This document shows, in pieces, positions 35,671-43,803 of a stretch of DNA of 64,000 nucleotides. Origin of the DNA: Hirschia maritima DSM 19733. GTDB lineage: Bacteria; Pseudomonadota; Alphaproteobacteria; Caulobacterales; Hyphomonadaceae. Where the stretch lies: the NCBI RefSeq assembly GCF_000378345.1, contig NZ_KB899545.1, forward strand, positions 124,001 through 188,000, given 5' to 3'. The notes beneath the pieces are model-generated. The model was not told where the DNA came from and searched no databases. It worked only from the letters and a program-made list of their open reading frames with translations. The position numbers were made by a program, and so were the translations under genes. Numbering within the stretch: position 1 is the stretch's first letter; every line of letters starts with the position of its first letter.

Positions 35671-36795
35671 TTATGCTACACGTCGAGAAGTTTTGCGACA
35701 TGCAAAGAAGGAAGAATCTATTTGTGGTTTACCAAAATGGTATCCTTGTGCAAGCATAACACCTGCATTTAAAAGGGTTTGTTGATCATCTTCATTCTCA
35801 ACTCTTTCACCTACAACCGACATCCCTAATTCATGGCACATACTTGATATTGCTCTCATAAGAGCTGTATTTCGTTCGTTGTTTCTTTGCCCGTCCAAAA
35901 AGCAACCGTCGAATTTTATTCCATCGACATTGAGTGAACGTAGATATCCAAAAGAGGCAGCTCCCGCGCCAAAGTCATCCAAAACTATTTTTACACCTGT
36001 TTTTTTAAGGAGTTCTACAGCATTTGAAGCGGTTTCAATGTCGTGCATTTGCGAAGATTCTGTGATCTCAAGAATTAATTGATCTCTGGAAAACTTATAT
36101 GCGCGTATAATTCTGATCAATTCAGCTGCTATATCGGCTCTTTGAATAGATTGACCTGAAATATTGACGGCCAACTTCAGTGGGGTTGCAGATGATTCTG
36201 CTAGTCGCTGGCAAACCGCGTCTAGCATAATGCAATCCAGTTCAGAGATTATACCTCTTTTTTCAGCAGCAACTATCATTGGATAGGGCGAGCCTTCAAA
36301 AGGAAATCGCGCTAAAACTTCATAATGCTGGATCTGACCTGTTTGTGTGCAAACGATTGGTTGACGAGCAACTTTTAATTCGGGCGAAGCAATTGAGCTT
36401 CTAAACGCCCGAACAAGGTGTTCATCGATTTGAGTGTTTTCTAAAATTGTGTGCTGTGAAAGGTCGGCAAATGATAGGTGATATACAGTTATATCAGTAG
36501 AGCTTCTTTGAAGAGTAATTCGGCGTCCATCAGAAGCAAAATTCATATCATCAAATGAGGCTCGTTGACCTGGGGCCAACGAAATGAAGCTTTCCTGAAG
36601 TTTTGATAGGTCAGGTAAATTGATAAGTTGAAATAGATTGGAAAGTACAAGCATCCGAACATCAACTGTATTGAGTAATCTAGCGTCACCCTCTGCAAAA
36701 AGGATGGTTCCATTTATATCAGTCTCAAGAAAGAGATCGCATGCAGATTCAGCAATAAGCAATTTCTTGGAAGTTGTGTTCTTGGTCGATAGCAT
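35671..36795 (-). CDS. EAL domain cyclic di-GMP phosphodiesterase
   Basis: About 374 residues from ATG 36795, which has GGGA 6 bases ahead; an in-frame GTG at 36807 is less likely. The first 120 residues look PAS-like (LFLETDINGTILFAEGDARL). The EAL domain covers about 125-365 and keeps the metal and catalytic residues: HYEVLARF for EAL, LAVNISGQS, ILEITES, LDDFGAGAASFGYL, IKFDG and VVGERVEN. One departure is Arg instead of Gly in the last motif. It should hydrolyse cyclic di-GMP and pairs with the regulator that follows it. Confidence 0.88.
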   Translation of the reverse strand: MLSTKNTTSKKLLIAESACDLFLETDINGTILFAEGDARLLNTVDVRMLVLSNLFQLINLPDLSKLQESFISLAPGQRASFDDMNFASDGRRITLQRSSTDITVYHLSFADLSQHTILENTQIDEHLVRAFRSSIASPELKVARQPIVCTQTGQIQHYEVLARFPFEGSPYPMIVAAEKRGIISELDCIMLDAVCQRLAESSATPLKLAVNISGQSIQRADIAAELIRIIRAYKFSRDQLILEITESSQMHDIETASNAVELLKKTGVKIVLDDFGAGAASFGYLRSLNVDGIKFDGCFLDGQRNNERNTALMRAISSMCHELGMSVVGERVENEDDQQTLLNAGVMLAQGYHFGKPQIDSSFFACRKTSRRVA

Positions 36796-36970
36796 TGTGT
36801 TTCCCACATTTTTTGTTGTGGGTGTTATACAGGATCGATGTTGAGGATGGTTAAAGCTAAAGGATCAAATTTTTCGATTAAACAGTCTTTTGTATGATTA
36901 TTCAGGTATTCCCCATTAACTTATTAGAAAACAGAGTATTAATGTGCCATATTGGGGCAGGAAAGCCAAA

Positions 36971-37012
36971 ATGAACACTTGCTAATAGAGGCTATGATTA
37001 ACAGGTGTTCAT
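36971..37012. repeat. Inverted repeat between pepN and the EAL gene
   Basis: ATGAACACTTG (36971-36981) and CAGGTGTTCAT (37002-37012) form an 11-base stem with one G-T pair around a 20-base loop. It lies 42 bases after the pepN stop in a 250-base gap, so it may end pepN transcription, though no T-run follows on either strand. Otherwise this gap shows nothing firm. Confidence 0.5.
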
Positions 37013-37053
37013 GTCGTAAAGGGTGTGTTCTTTAGTAAGGCTGCCGCCATACT

Positions 37054-39690
37054 TTAATTACTACTAAGAGCTAGTGCTCGTGTAATAATGTCTTGCGCAT
37101 TCTTCGACAGGTTTGCGTCATCAAGTCTTCTAAGTTGCTTTTCCGCGTGGATCTGTCTGTCAGCTGAAAAACGTCTCCAGCTTTCAAATGAAGTTACAAG
37201 CCTTGCTGAAAGAGCAGGGTTCAAGTCATCAACTTTTAGAATTAGATCAGTCAGGAATTCATAACCCCAACCATCTGGAGCGTGGAATGCGACGGGGTTA
37301 TTCATAGCAAAAGCACCAGCAAGTGCGCGCACACGGTTTGGGTTTTTTAAATCAAAATCAGGGCGTGCGCAAAGTCTTTGAAGACGTGCTCTCAAGTCCT
37401 GACGAACTGACATTGCCTGAACTGAATACCATTTATCCATGACGAGCGGCGCTTCAGCCCATTCTTCTTCAAACTCAGTCAGTGCAGCATCAAAATATTC
37501 ACCTGATTGAGAGCCGCCCTCTATATTGGCGAGTGCATTTAGTGCAGCGAGTTTTTCAGTCATCGTTGTCGCTGAATGAAAGCTGCTAGAAATACGATCG
37601 GAATGCTCGTCATGAAGACGAGAGAGAAGGTCAATTGCTGTTGCCTTCAAGGCGCGACGACCGGCAGCTTCCGCAGATGGGTCGAATGCGCCAGTTTCTG
37701 AATGTTGAATAGTAGCTACAAGAGAGCTTTCCATGTGACGCGCTATTGCGCGCTTCAATTTCAGGCGTGCAGTGTGAAGGCTTGATGGATTTGCTTCGGC
37801 TTGATCAAGTATTAGTTCGCCAACAGTTGGCATTCTCAATATCAAAGCCGCATACGCTGGGTCATCTATAGCTGCAGTGAATGCTTCGTCTATAGCGTCA
37901 ATGAATGCGTTGAGACGGTCTGTTTGATCTTCTTCACCAACCATATCGAGAAGTAGGTTACGCGCTAGTGTTTGCAGCCCCTCCCATTGAGCAAATGGAT
38001 CATTGTCCGCAGCGGCAAGTGCTGATCTGTTGGCATCATTTAGACCGTCTTCCAGTCTAATTGGAGAGGAAAAACCTCTGTTCAAAGAGTGGATAGGCTC
38101 AGAGCTAACATCTGTAAAAACGAAATCCTGCTGCGTATCTCTGAGGATAATCAAATGTTCATCATCAGAATTGCCGTTCAACTTGGTTGTTAATCGTTTA
38201 CCTTTATTGGAAAAGAGAGCTGTTCTTAAAGCAATGGGCAAAGGTTTTTTGTCCGTTTGACCTGGGGTAGGTTCTGTTTTTTGCTTGAGAGAAAGTGTGT
38301 ACGTTCTTGCGATCGTATCGTGTGTGCCTGTAGCGGAAACAACAGGTGTTCCAGACTGTGAATACCATCTCGCAAACTCGCGTAGATCCTCAGATGTGGA
38401 CAATTGCATGGAGTTGAGGAAGTCCTCAATGGTAGCGGCTTGGCCGTCATAAGTATCAAAATAGCGATTAAGGCCGGCAAAGAATGCTGTATCTCCAATG
38501 ATAGTTCGCAATAAACGAATGAGCTCTGCGCCTTTTTCATATACTGTTGCCGTATATAAATTATCTATACGCGCATATTCATCAGGTCGCACGGAGTGGG
38601 CCAACGGTCCTGCGTCTTCGGCAAACTGACGGGCGCGAAGACGGATAACATCTTTGATGCGAGTAACTGCTCGAGATCGCATGTCGGCAGAAAACTCTTG
38701 GTCACGATAAACTGTTAGACCTTCTTTCAAGCACAGTTGGAACCAATCACGACAGGTAATTCTATTTCCAGTCCAATTGTGGAAATATTCATGAGCTACA
38801 ATACTTTCAATGGCTTCAAAATCTGTATCAGTTGCAGTTTGTCCATCTGCAAGGACATATGCAGAGTTGAATATGTTTAGACCTTTATTTTCCATCGCAC
38901 CGAAGTTGAAATCGCGGACCGCAACAATATTGAATACGTCTAAATCATATTCGCGACCAAAAACGTCTTCATCCCACGACATAGAACGTTTTAATGCGTC
39001 CATAGCATAAGCAGCACGCTGAGAATCGCCCTTATCTACATAAATTGAAAGTGGAGTTTCTTTGCCAGAAATGGTTGTGAAACTGTCATTGTAAACATCA
39101 AAATCTCCCGCTACCAAAGCAAAAAGGTATGAAGGTTTCGGGTGAGGGTCGGACCATTCTGCAAAATGTCTTTCAGTGCCAATATTGCCTTGGCGAACTG
39201 GGTTCCCATTGGATAAAAGGAATGGATACGCAGCTTTGTTTGCTTCGATGCGGACATCGAACGGAGCCAGCACATCAGGGCGGTCAGGGTAATATGTAAT
39301 TCTACGGAAACCCTCAGCTTCACATTGAGTGCAAAAGCGACCACCTGACATATATAGGCCTGAGAGCTGGGTATTCGTTTCAGGTGAAATCTCGGTTTCA
39401 ATTTCCAGAATGAATTCATCGACAGGCATTTGGATACTTATGCCTTCTTCAGTGATTTCGTATTGGTCTTCTGGGACCGCTAATCCATTAATTGCAATTG
39501 AAACGAGTTTGAGATCTTCGCCATCAAGCTTCATCAGAGCATGTTCGCCATACGAACGCTTTCCGGTCATTTTGTTTATGACGCGCGTTTTATTAGCTTC
39601 GAGAAGGAAATCTAACTGTACATGCTCAATGACGAATGGGTAGGGACGGTAGTTTGAAAGACGAACCGGCGGTGATGTGTCAGTACGCAT
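37054..39690 (-). CDS. pepN: Aminopeptidase N (M1 zinc metallopeptidase)
   Basis: About 878 residues, the usual length of bacterial PepN. The N-terminal domain starts VRLSNYRPYPFVIEHVQLDF; substrate-binding GAMEN sits in DFNFGAMENKGLNIF; zinc ligands are in VAHEYFHNWTGNR and, 18 residues on, KEGLTVYRDQEF. A helical C-terminal domain follows. ATG 39690 is used because GGAG lies 10 bases before it; an upstream TTG at 39699 has no spacing for a ribosome binding site. It removes N-terminal residues from peptides in the cytoplasm. Confidence 0.97.
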   Translation of the reverse strand: MRTDTSPPVRLSNYRPYPFVIEHVQLDFLLEANKTRVINKMTGKRSYGEHALMKLDGEDLKLVSIAINGLAVPEDQYEITEEGISIQMPVDEFILEIETEISPETNTQLSGLYMSGGRFCTQCEAEGFRRITYYPDRPDVLAPFDVRIEANKAAYPFLLSNGNPVRQGNIGTERHFAEWSDPHPKPSYLFALVAGDFDVYNDSFTTISGKETPLSIYVDKGDSQRAAYAMDALKRSMSWDEDVFGREYDLDVFNIVAVRDFNFGAMENKGLNIFNSAYVLADGQTATDTDFEAIESIVAHEYFHNWTGNRITCRDWFQLCLKEGLTVYRDQEFSADMRSRAVTRIKDVIRLRARQFAEDAGPLAHSVRPDEYARIDNLYTATVYEKGAELIRLLRTIIGDTAFFAGLNRYFDTYDGQAATIEDFLNSMQLSTSEDLREFARWYSQSGTPVVSATGTHDTIARTYTLSLKQKTEPTPGQTDKKPLPIALRTALFSNKGKRLTTKLNGNSDDEHLIILRDTQQDFVFTDVSSEPIHSLNRGFSSPIRLEDGLNDANRSALAAADNDPFAQWEGLQTLARNLLLDMVGEEDQTDRLNAFIDAIDEAFTAAIDDPAYAALILRMPTVGELILDQAEANPSSLHTARLKLKRAIARHMESSLVATIQHSETGAFDPSAEAAGRRALKATAIDLLSRLHDEHSDRISSSFHSATTMTEKLAALNALANIEGGSQSGEYFDAALTEFEEEWAEAPLVMDKWYSVQAMSVRQDLRARLQRLCARPDFDLKNPNRVRALAGAFAMNNPVAFHAPDGWGYEFLTDLILKVDDLNPALSARLVTSFESWRRFSADRQIHAEKQLRRLDDANLSKNAQDIITRALALSSN

Positions 39691-39909
39691 GGTTTGCAAA
39701 CTCCGTATGCACTTGTTTGATGTTGTTCAAAAAAGAATGAATTCAAAGTAACGCAGTTATCTGTTTTTTTAAAGAATTTAAACCCGATTCAGATGAATTC
39801 TGTTGTAAAAAATCAGCTAATTCAATAATCGACCAAATTTTACTCATATAAACACTGATAAAACTATTTTTGCTAATAATCAGGTCCAATTACGAGCCAA
39901 CAACAAGAC

Positions 39910-39937
39910 AGCATTCGAAAGGTTTCTCTCGAATGCT
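39910..39937 (-). terminator. Hairpin terminator after the conserved hypothetical gene
   Basis: AGCATTCGA (39910-39918) and TCGAATGCT (39929-39937) form a perfect 9-base stem with a 10-base loop, 26 bases beyond the minus-strand stop at 39963. Read leftward it is followed by GTCTTGTTGTTGG, which is T-rich but not a clean T-run, so termination strength is uncertain. Confidence 0.5.
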
Positions 39938-39962
39938 GGAGATTAGGTGCTTGTTTTAGTTG

Positions 39963-40529
39963 TTATTCTGCCGCTTTATTCAATTCTGATCCCGAATTCG
40001 GGGTATCGTATATGGAGCGTAATAAAGACGTTCCTTGCTTTGCAAGTTGGACGATATCATTGGGAAGATCATCAGGGTCTTGAGCAACACATCTCGATAA
40101 AACTTTTGCAAGCTTCATTAATTGTGGGGATGCAGAGATTATTCTCGCTTGGAATTCAATTTTCAGAGGGTCGCGATCATATTCTGCGCTTGGTACGCGC
40201 CAACCACCCCAATCTTTTTCATCCGTAACAACTTTTGGAAATGTACCCGGGTGAGGGTGGTCTGTTGCTTGTTCAGATTCTTTCCAACGGTTTTTTTCAC
40301 GGATTACGCGCCAGCTTTCCAAATCACCAATTGAATCTGTTGGAGCATCTGTTTTGTCAGCTGCCAGTTCAGTAGCGGCAAACTCGCGTCCTAATCCAAC
40401 ATCATAATGAATTTTCAGAGGTTCATCTAAGCCTTTGACCCATTGAGGAATCACCTTTTCGACGATCGCCCATGTACCAACAGGCTTCACAAAGACTTTT
40501 TGATTTTTATGAAACGACGCTTTGGCCAT
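39963..40529 (-). CDS. Conserved hypothetical protein
   Basis: A 188-residue soluble protein without signal peptide or membrane helix. The N-terminus (KNQKVFVKPVGTWAIVEKVIPQW) looks like a small beta-barrel of the KOW/CarD-like kind; the middle is disordered and Trp/Pro rich (DHPHPGTFPKVVTDEKDWGG) and the C-terminus is helical (SPQLMKLAKVLSRCVAQD). The pattern YDVGLGREFAATEL follows the first strands. I recognise it only as a protein type recurring in this group; no function is assigned. Confidence 0.75.
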   Translation of the reverse strand: MAKASFHKNQKVFVKPVGTWAIVEKVIPQWVKGLDEPLKIHYDVGLGREFAATELAADKTDAPTDSIGDLESWRVIREKNRWKESEQATDHPHPGTFPKVVTDEKDWGGWRVPSAEYDRDPLKIEFQARIISASPQLMKLAKVLSRCVAQDPDDLPNDIVQLAKQGTSLLRSIYDTPNSGSELNKAAE

Positions 40530-40713
40530 AATTTCTCATTCCTCATTTAGTTATCAACACCCTACCAGAAATGATTTAGAGGGACGTTTAGTCGATAGAG
40601 AAAATTTCTGGCGAATTTTTGTGAAATTGGAAGGAGCTTTTCTCGCGTATTGAAGTGAGAGTGCGCCTATTTGAATGCTTCCGGTTTTTATAGATTTTTA
40701 ATGGCTGGTGGGT

Positions 40714-40743
40714 TTGACAATTTCTTTCGATTTTGGAGATAAG
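40714..40743 (+). promoter_or_regulatory. Candidate promoter of the tRNA-His gene
   Basis: TTGACA (40714-40719) is perfect consensus; GATAAG (40738-40743) follows after 18 bases. Transcription would begin about 90 bases before the tRNA. A weaker alternative (TTGCAG at 40779, TATTAC at 40802, spacing 17) lies nearer. The rest of the 310-base gap 40530-40840 shows nothing else. Confidence 0.4.
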
Positions 40744-40840
40744 TAGTCAAGTAAATTGAAATTTGCTCAAATTCGGGCTTGCAGAGTTTGTTCATTCGAT
40801 TTATTACCCGCTGCTCAGCATTCGCTGTTGAAGAAAATGT

Positions 40841-40917
40841 GCCGTCTTAGCTCAGTTGGTTAGAGCGCCTGGTTGTGGACCAGGAGGTCCCAGGTTCGAG
40901 ACCCGGAGGCGGTACCA
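40841..40917 (+). tRNA. tRNA-His (anticodon GTG)
   Basis: A 77-base cloverleaf with acceptor GCCGTCT/AGGCGGT, anticodon arm CCTGG-TTGTGGA-CCAGG giving GTG, T-arm with GGTTCGAGACC and an encoded CCA end (40915-40917). The discriminator is A and no paired extra 5' G is present, as reported for alphaproteobacterial tRNA-His, whose synthetase does not need G-1. A strong terminator follows within 15 bases. Confidence 0.97.
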
Positions 40918-40929
40918 TCTTCAAATACA

Positions 40930-40956
40930 AAAGCCTCCCATCGGGAGGCTTTTTTG
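40930..40956 (+). terminator. Rho-independent terminator after tRNA-His
   Basis: AGCCTCCC (40932-40939) and GGGAGGCT (40943-40950) form a perfect 8-base GC-rich stem, extended by flanking A-T pairs, with a 3-base loop and six T in a row. It also faces the end of the minus-strand exonuclease gene 20 bases away and could serve both directions. Confidence 0.9.
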
Positions 40957-40976
40957 TTGTTCCATGTTTTGAAAAA

Positions 40977-41477
40977 CTAAGCAGAGAGCGCTAAAGGCTG
41001 GTGGATGCTGTCAGCTGCTTGCAAATACAGATTCTTCAAACTCAATGCATCCCACAATGCATTATGTCTCACTGCGCCAGCCAAGTTTATGTAGTGGGCG
41101 TCCACTCTGTGCATTTCCGTTTTGAATGACGGAAGATTTATCATCTTGCCCGGAGAAACCATCATTACATTCATGAGATGGGCGATATCTTCAGGCCAGT
41201 CGGCAACAAAAGTAATGTCATCATCACCCGAAAGAAGCTGCTGTAGTCTATCTCCCCATTTTGCGTAAGCAATATGTTCTGGGGACAAGCCATTGGCTGT
41301 CATAACTGGGAGTACGTATTCAGCGACCCAAGGGTGCACTTTTTTTGTTGCAACAAGAAGGTCGATGTCTTCCTGAGGTAGAGCTAGATATAATGGTGTG
41401 CCGTTCTCAGGAACAATGGCGATTGATAGAATGTCGCCACCAAAGCTGTTGAATTCACAATCAATAAAATATCGCAC
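40977..41477 (-). CDS. DEDDh-type 3'-5' exoribonuclease (Rv2179c-like)
   Basis: A 166-residue protein with GTG start behind AAGGA. It shows the four-acid exonuclease layout: IDCEFNSFGGD with the Asp-x-Glu pair, VADWPEDIAHL with the third Asp, and VRHNALWDALSLK with the His and the last Asp. VDAHYINLAGAVRHNALWDA matches the Rv2179c-like subgroup. It should trim RNA 3' ends in a metal-dependent way. A palindromic TTTGACAGTCAAA lies about 25 bases upstream. Confidence 0.85.
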   Translation of the reverse strand: MRYFIDCEFNSFGGDILSIAIVPENGTPLYLALPQEDIDLLVATKKVHPWVAEYVLPVMTANGLSPEHIAYAKWGDRLQQLLSGDDDITFVADWPEDIAHLMNVMMVSPGKMINLPSFKTEMHRVDAHYINLAGAVRHNALWDALSLKNLYLQAADSIHQPLALSA

Positions 41478-41532
41478 GGTTAAATTCCTTCTGTCAGTTA
41501 AATTTTGACAGTCAAATTTTAAGATTTGATTG

Positions 41533-41589
41533 CGTTATGCCCACACATCTGGCCATTGATTGGCTCTTTTGATTGTGTGGGCAAAAACG
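41533..41589. repeat. Long inverted repeat upstream of the aryl polyene cluster
   Basis: TGCCCACACA (41538-41547) and TGTGTGGGCA (41574-41583) pair perfectly over 10 bases; CGTT/AACG outside adds four pairs after a small internal loop, and GCCA/TGGC in the loop can pair too. It lies in the 303-base gap between the divergent exonuclease and acyltransferase genes, 190 bases before the latter. No T-run follows on either strand, so it is more likely a regulatory structure than a terminator. Nothing else firm is seen in this gap. Confidence 0.5.
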
Positions 41590-41780
41590 TAGTCGGTCTG
41601 GTCTTCTGAAATCAATATAGCCTATTAACGTTAAAAAGCCGGTCTATTGATTGCTAAAGTATCGCACCTTTTAGGTAACCTTTTGATGACCATAACATGA
41701 AGCTTTTTCTTCGACATTGGGGGCAGCTTGTTCTAAATGTCAGATCATTGAGCATGAATCACTGATTAGTAGATACCTTT

Positions 41781-42749
41781 ATGAGCAAAACTGATTCTAA
41801 AAATTGGACTTCACAAGAAGAGCGTGGCTCAAGATTCGGAATTTGGTTCTCTGCTAGTTTGTTCAAAGTGTTTGGACGACGTATTTCCCTGCTGTTTTTA
41901 ATGCCAGTCGTGGTTTTTTTCTATTTGACCGGAAAAGAGCAAAGGCAAGCATCGCGTGCCTACCTTAACCGCGCCTATAAAAAAGGCTTGTTAAAAAGCA
42001 AGCCGGGGTTTTGGACTGGATATCGTCATTTTCTAGCTTTTACAGGTTCCTTGCTTGATAAACTGGGGAGTTGGACTGGTAAGATTGACAATACTCACGT
42101 GTCTGGTGTTGATGGTGGAGACTTTGACGCTGCAAAAAAGTCTGGTCGTGGCGGTGTCGTGCTAACAGGGCATTTTGGAAACCCAGAACTAATTAGAGCT
42201 GTGGCCACAGTTAATGAGCGTTTCTCAGTCACTGTACTAATGCACACCAAAAACGCTGAGCAGTTTAATTCTGTGCTGAATCAATTTTCAGATCACTCAA
42301 CAGTCCGATTAGTGCAGGTTGATGACATCGATATTTCCGTAGCTATGATGCTTTCAGCTAGGGTAGAAGAGGGTGAATGGGTTGTGATGGCTGCAGATCG
42401 TCCACCACCTAATTCGAAATCAGAAAATAATACAATACCCGCAAATTTTCTCGGCGGAAAAGCTGAGTTTCCAGTTGGACCATATATATTGGCTGCAGCA
42501 CTGAAGTGTCCCACATATTTTTTATCGTGTATTCGTACAGACAGCAAACCACCATTTGCGATTTCTTTTCATCAATTTGCTGATCCCGTCGTGTTACCAA
42601 GAAAAGGGCGTATGCAAGCCATCCAAGCCTATGCGCAGGATTATGCCAATTTGCTGGAGAGTGTTTTGCAAGATGCTCCGCTTCAATGGTTTAACTTCTT
42701 CGATTTTTGGAATGAATTTTCCACAGAAGAGAATGAAAACGCGCGATAA
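41781..42749 (+). CDS. LpxL/LpxM-like acyltransferase of the aryl polyene cluster
   Basis: A 322-residue membrane-associated acyltransferase of the HtrB/LpxL type. A hydrophobic segment (about 35-52) precedes the catalytic GGVVLTGHFGNPELI motif (His-x4-Glu) near residue 130, and VMAADRPPP and PVGPYILAAAL match later family blocks. In aryl polyene clusters such enzymes are thought to acylate the lipid carrier to which the polyene is joined. It opens the rightward cluster. Confidence 0.85.
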   Translation: MSKTDSKNWTSQEERGSRFGIWFSASLFKVFGRRISLLFLMPVVVFFYLTGKEQRQASRAYLNRAYKKGLLKSKPGFWTGYRHFLAFTGSLLDKLGSWTGKIDNTHVSGVDGGDFDAAKKSGRGGVVLTGHFGNPELIRAVATVNERFSVTVLMHTKNAEQFNSVLNQFSDHSTVRLVQVDDIDISVAMMLSARVEEGEWVVMAADRPPPNSKSENNTIPANFLGGKAEFPVGPYILAAALKCPTYFLSCIRTDSKPPFAISFHQFADPVVLPRKGRMQAIQAYAQDYANLLESVLQDAPLQWFNFFDFWNEFSTEENENAR

Positions 42750-42818
42750 CTCATACTAAGTATTGCCGAATCTAAGTCAGTCATAGAATAAAGCTAGAAG
42801 TATATTTTAAAGGGCATT

Positions 42819-43247
42819 TTGAAGTTTATGAGACGCGCAATTGTTAAATCGGAAATTTTCAGTGAGGCGCAGTTTCATGATATCGATCCCATGAACATCG
42901 TTTGGCACGGTAATTATCCGCGTTTCTTTGAGTTAGCTCGCGTCGAAATTCTCGATAAAATCCGATATGGTTATGATGAGATGAAAGCATCTGGATATGC
43001 TTGGCCGGTTATTGAAATGAATATTCGATATGCGCACCCGATGACACTACGTGAAAAGGTGAAAATCAGCGCGGGTATCACCGAATGGGAAAACCGCCTT
43101 AAAATTGACTTTGAGATTCGCAACAAGGAAACCAACAAGCGATTGTGTAAGGCTTACACGACGCATGTTGCTGTTGATTTGAAAACGAACACAATGCTTT
43201 GGGAAACTCCGAAGGTGTTTCGTGATAGACTGGAGCCATACCTTTGA
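42819..43247 (+). CDS. Acyl-CoA/acyl-ACP thioesterase, 4HBT hotdog family
   Basis: A 142-residue hotdog thioesterase. The 4-hydroxybenzoyl-CoA-type active site is visible in FHDIDPMNIVWHGNYPRFFE (catalytic Asp and the W-H-G-N-Y block), followed by a helix (ARVEILDKIRYGYDEM) and beta strands. It is a standard member of aryl polyene clusters, probably editing or releasing acyl chains. TTG 42819 has AAAGGG close by; ATG 42828 is the alternative. Its stop overlaps the next ATG. Confidence 0.88.
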   Translation: MKFMRRAIVKSEIFSEAQFHDIDPMNIVWHGNYPRFFELARVEILDKIRYGYDEMKASGYAWPVIEMNIRYAHPMTLREKVKISAGITEWENRLKIDFEIRNKETNKRLCKAYTTHVAVDLKTNTMLWETPKVFRDRLEPYL

Positions 43248-43798
43248 TGTTTAGTTTAATTGCGAGTTCAATTGTATTTATGGCAGTGCAATCTGCTTCC
43301 GAAACAATAGACACATGTTCAGAACCATTGAGTGTAGCTCAGGAAGCTGGCACGCGCACTTTTACGCAGGAGAGAAGTCTGGTTGGCATAGAGCAGTCTC
43401 TCGTTTCTTCTGGTAGAGTCGAAGTATCCGAAGACGTCATTCGATGGATAGTTTCTGACCCGATTGAAATTTCGACTGTCATTTCTTCAGGAGGAATGAC
43501 TCAATCGATTGAAGGTGGTCCTGCACAACCTATTGGTGCCGCCGGAGCGAGCAATCCTCTATTGTCTGAAAGTGGATTGATAAAACTGTTGAAAGGTGAC
43601 CTCACAAACGTTGAAGCCAGCTTTGAGGTCAATGAATTGGCAAATGAAGATGGTTGGGGCGTGTCTTTAATTCCCAAAGCAAATGAAATGGCTCAACACG
43701 TTTCGGGAATAGAAGTGTATGGCTGTACAAAAATCGATACTATCAAAGTGAATCAATCCAATGGCGACACGATTAAAGTGTCGTTTTCTGAAGGATAG
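43247..43798 (+). CDS. LolA-like outer membrane lipoprotein carrier protein
   Basis: A 183-residue periplasmic protein starting at the ATG that shares a base with the thioesterase stop. A short signal peptide (FSLIASSIVFMAVQSASE) is followed by a LolA-like beta sheet: RTFTQERSLVGIEQSLVSSG, IRWIVSDPIEISTVIS, and a C-terminal VYGCTKIDTIKVNQSNGD. In aryl polyene clusters a LolA-type protein and an MMPL exporter occur together and are thought to carry the finished lipid across the periplasm. Confidence 0.8.
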   Translation: MFSLIASSIVFMAVQSASETIDTCSEPLSVAQEAGTRTFTQERSLVGIEQSLVSSGRVEVSEDVIRWIVSDPIEISTVISSGGMTQSIEGGPAQPIGAAGASNPLLSESGLIKLLKGDLTNVEASFEVNELANEDGWGVSLIPKANEMAQHVSGIEVYGCTKIDTIKVNQSNGDTIKVSFSEG

Positions 43799-43803
43799 AC
43801 GAT

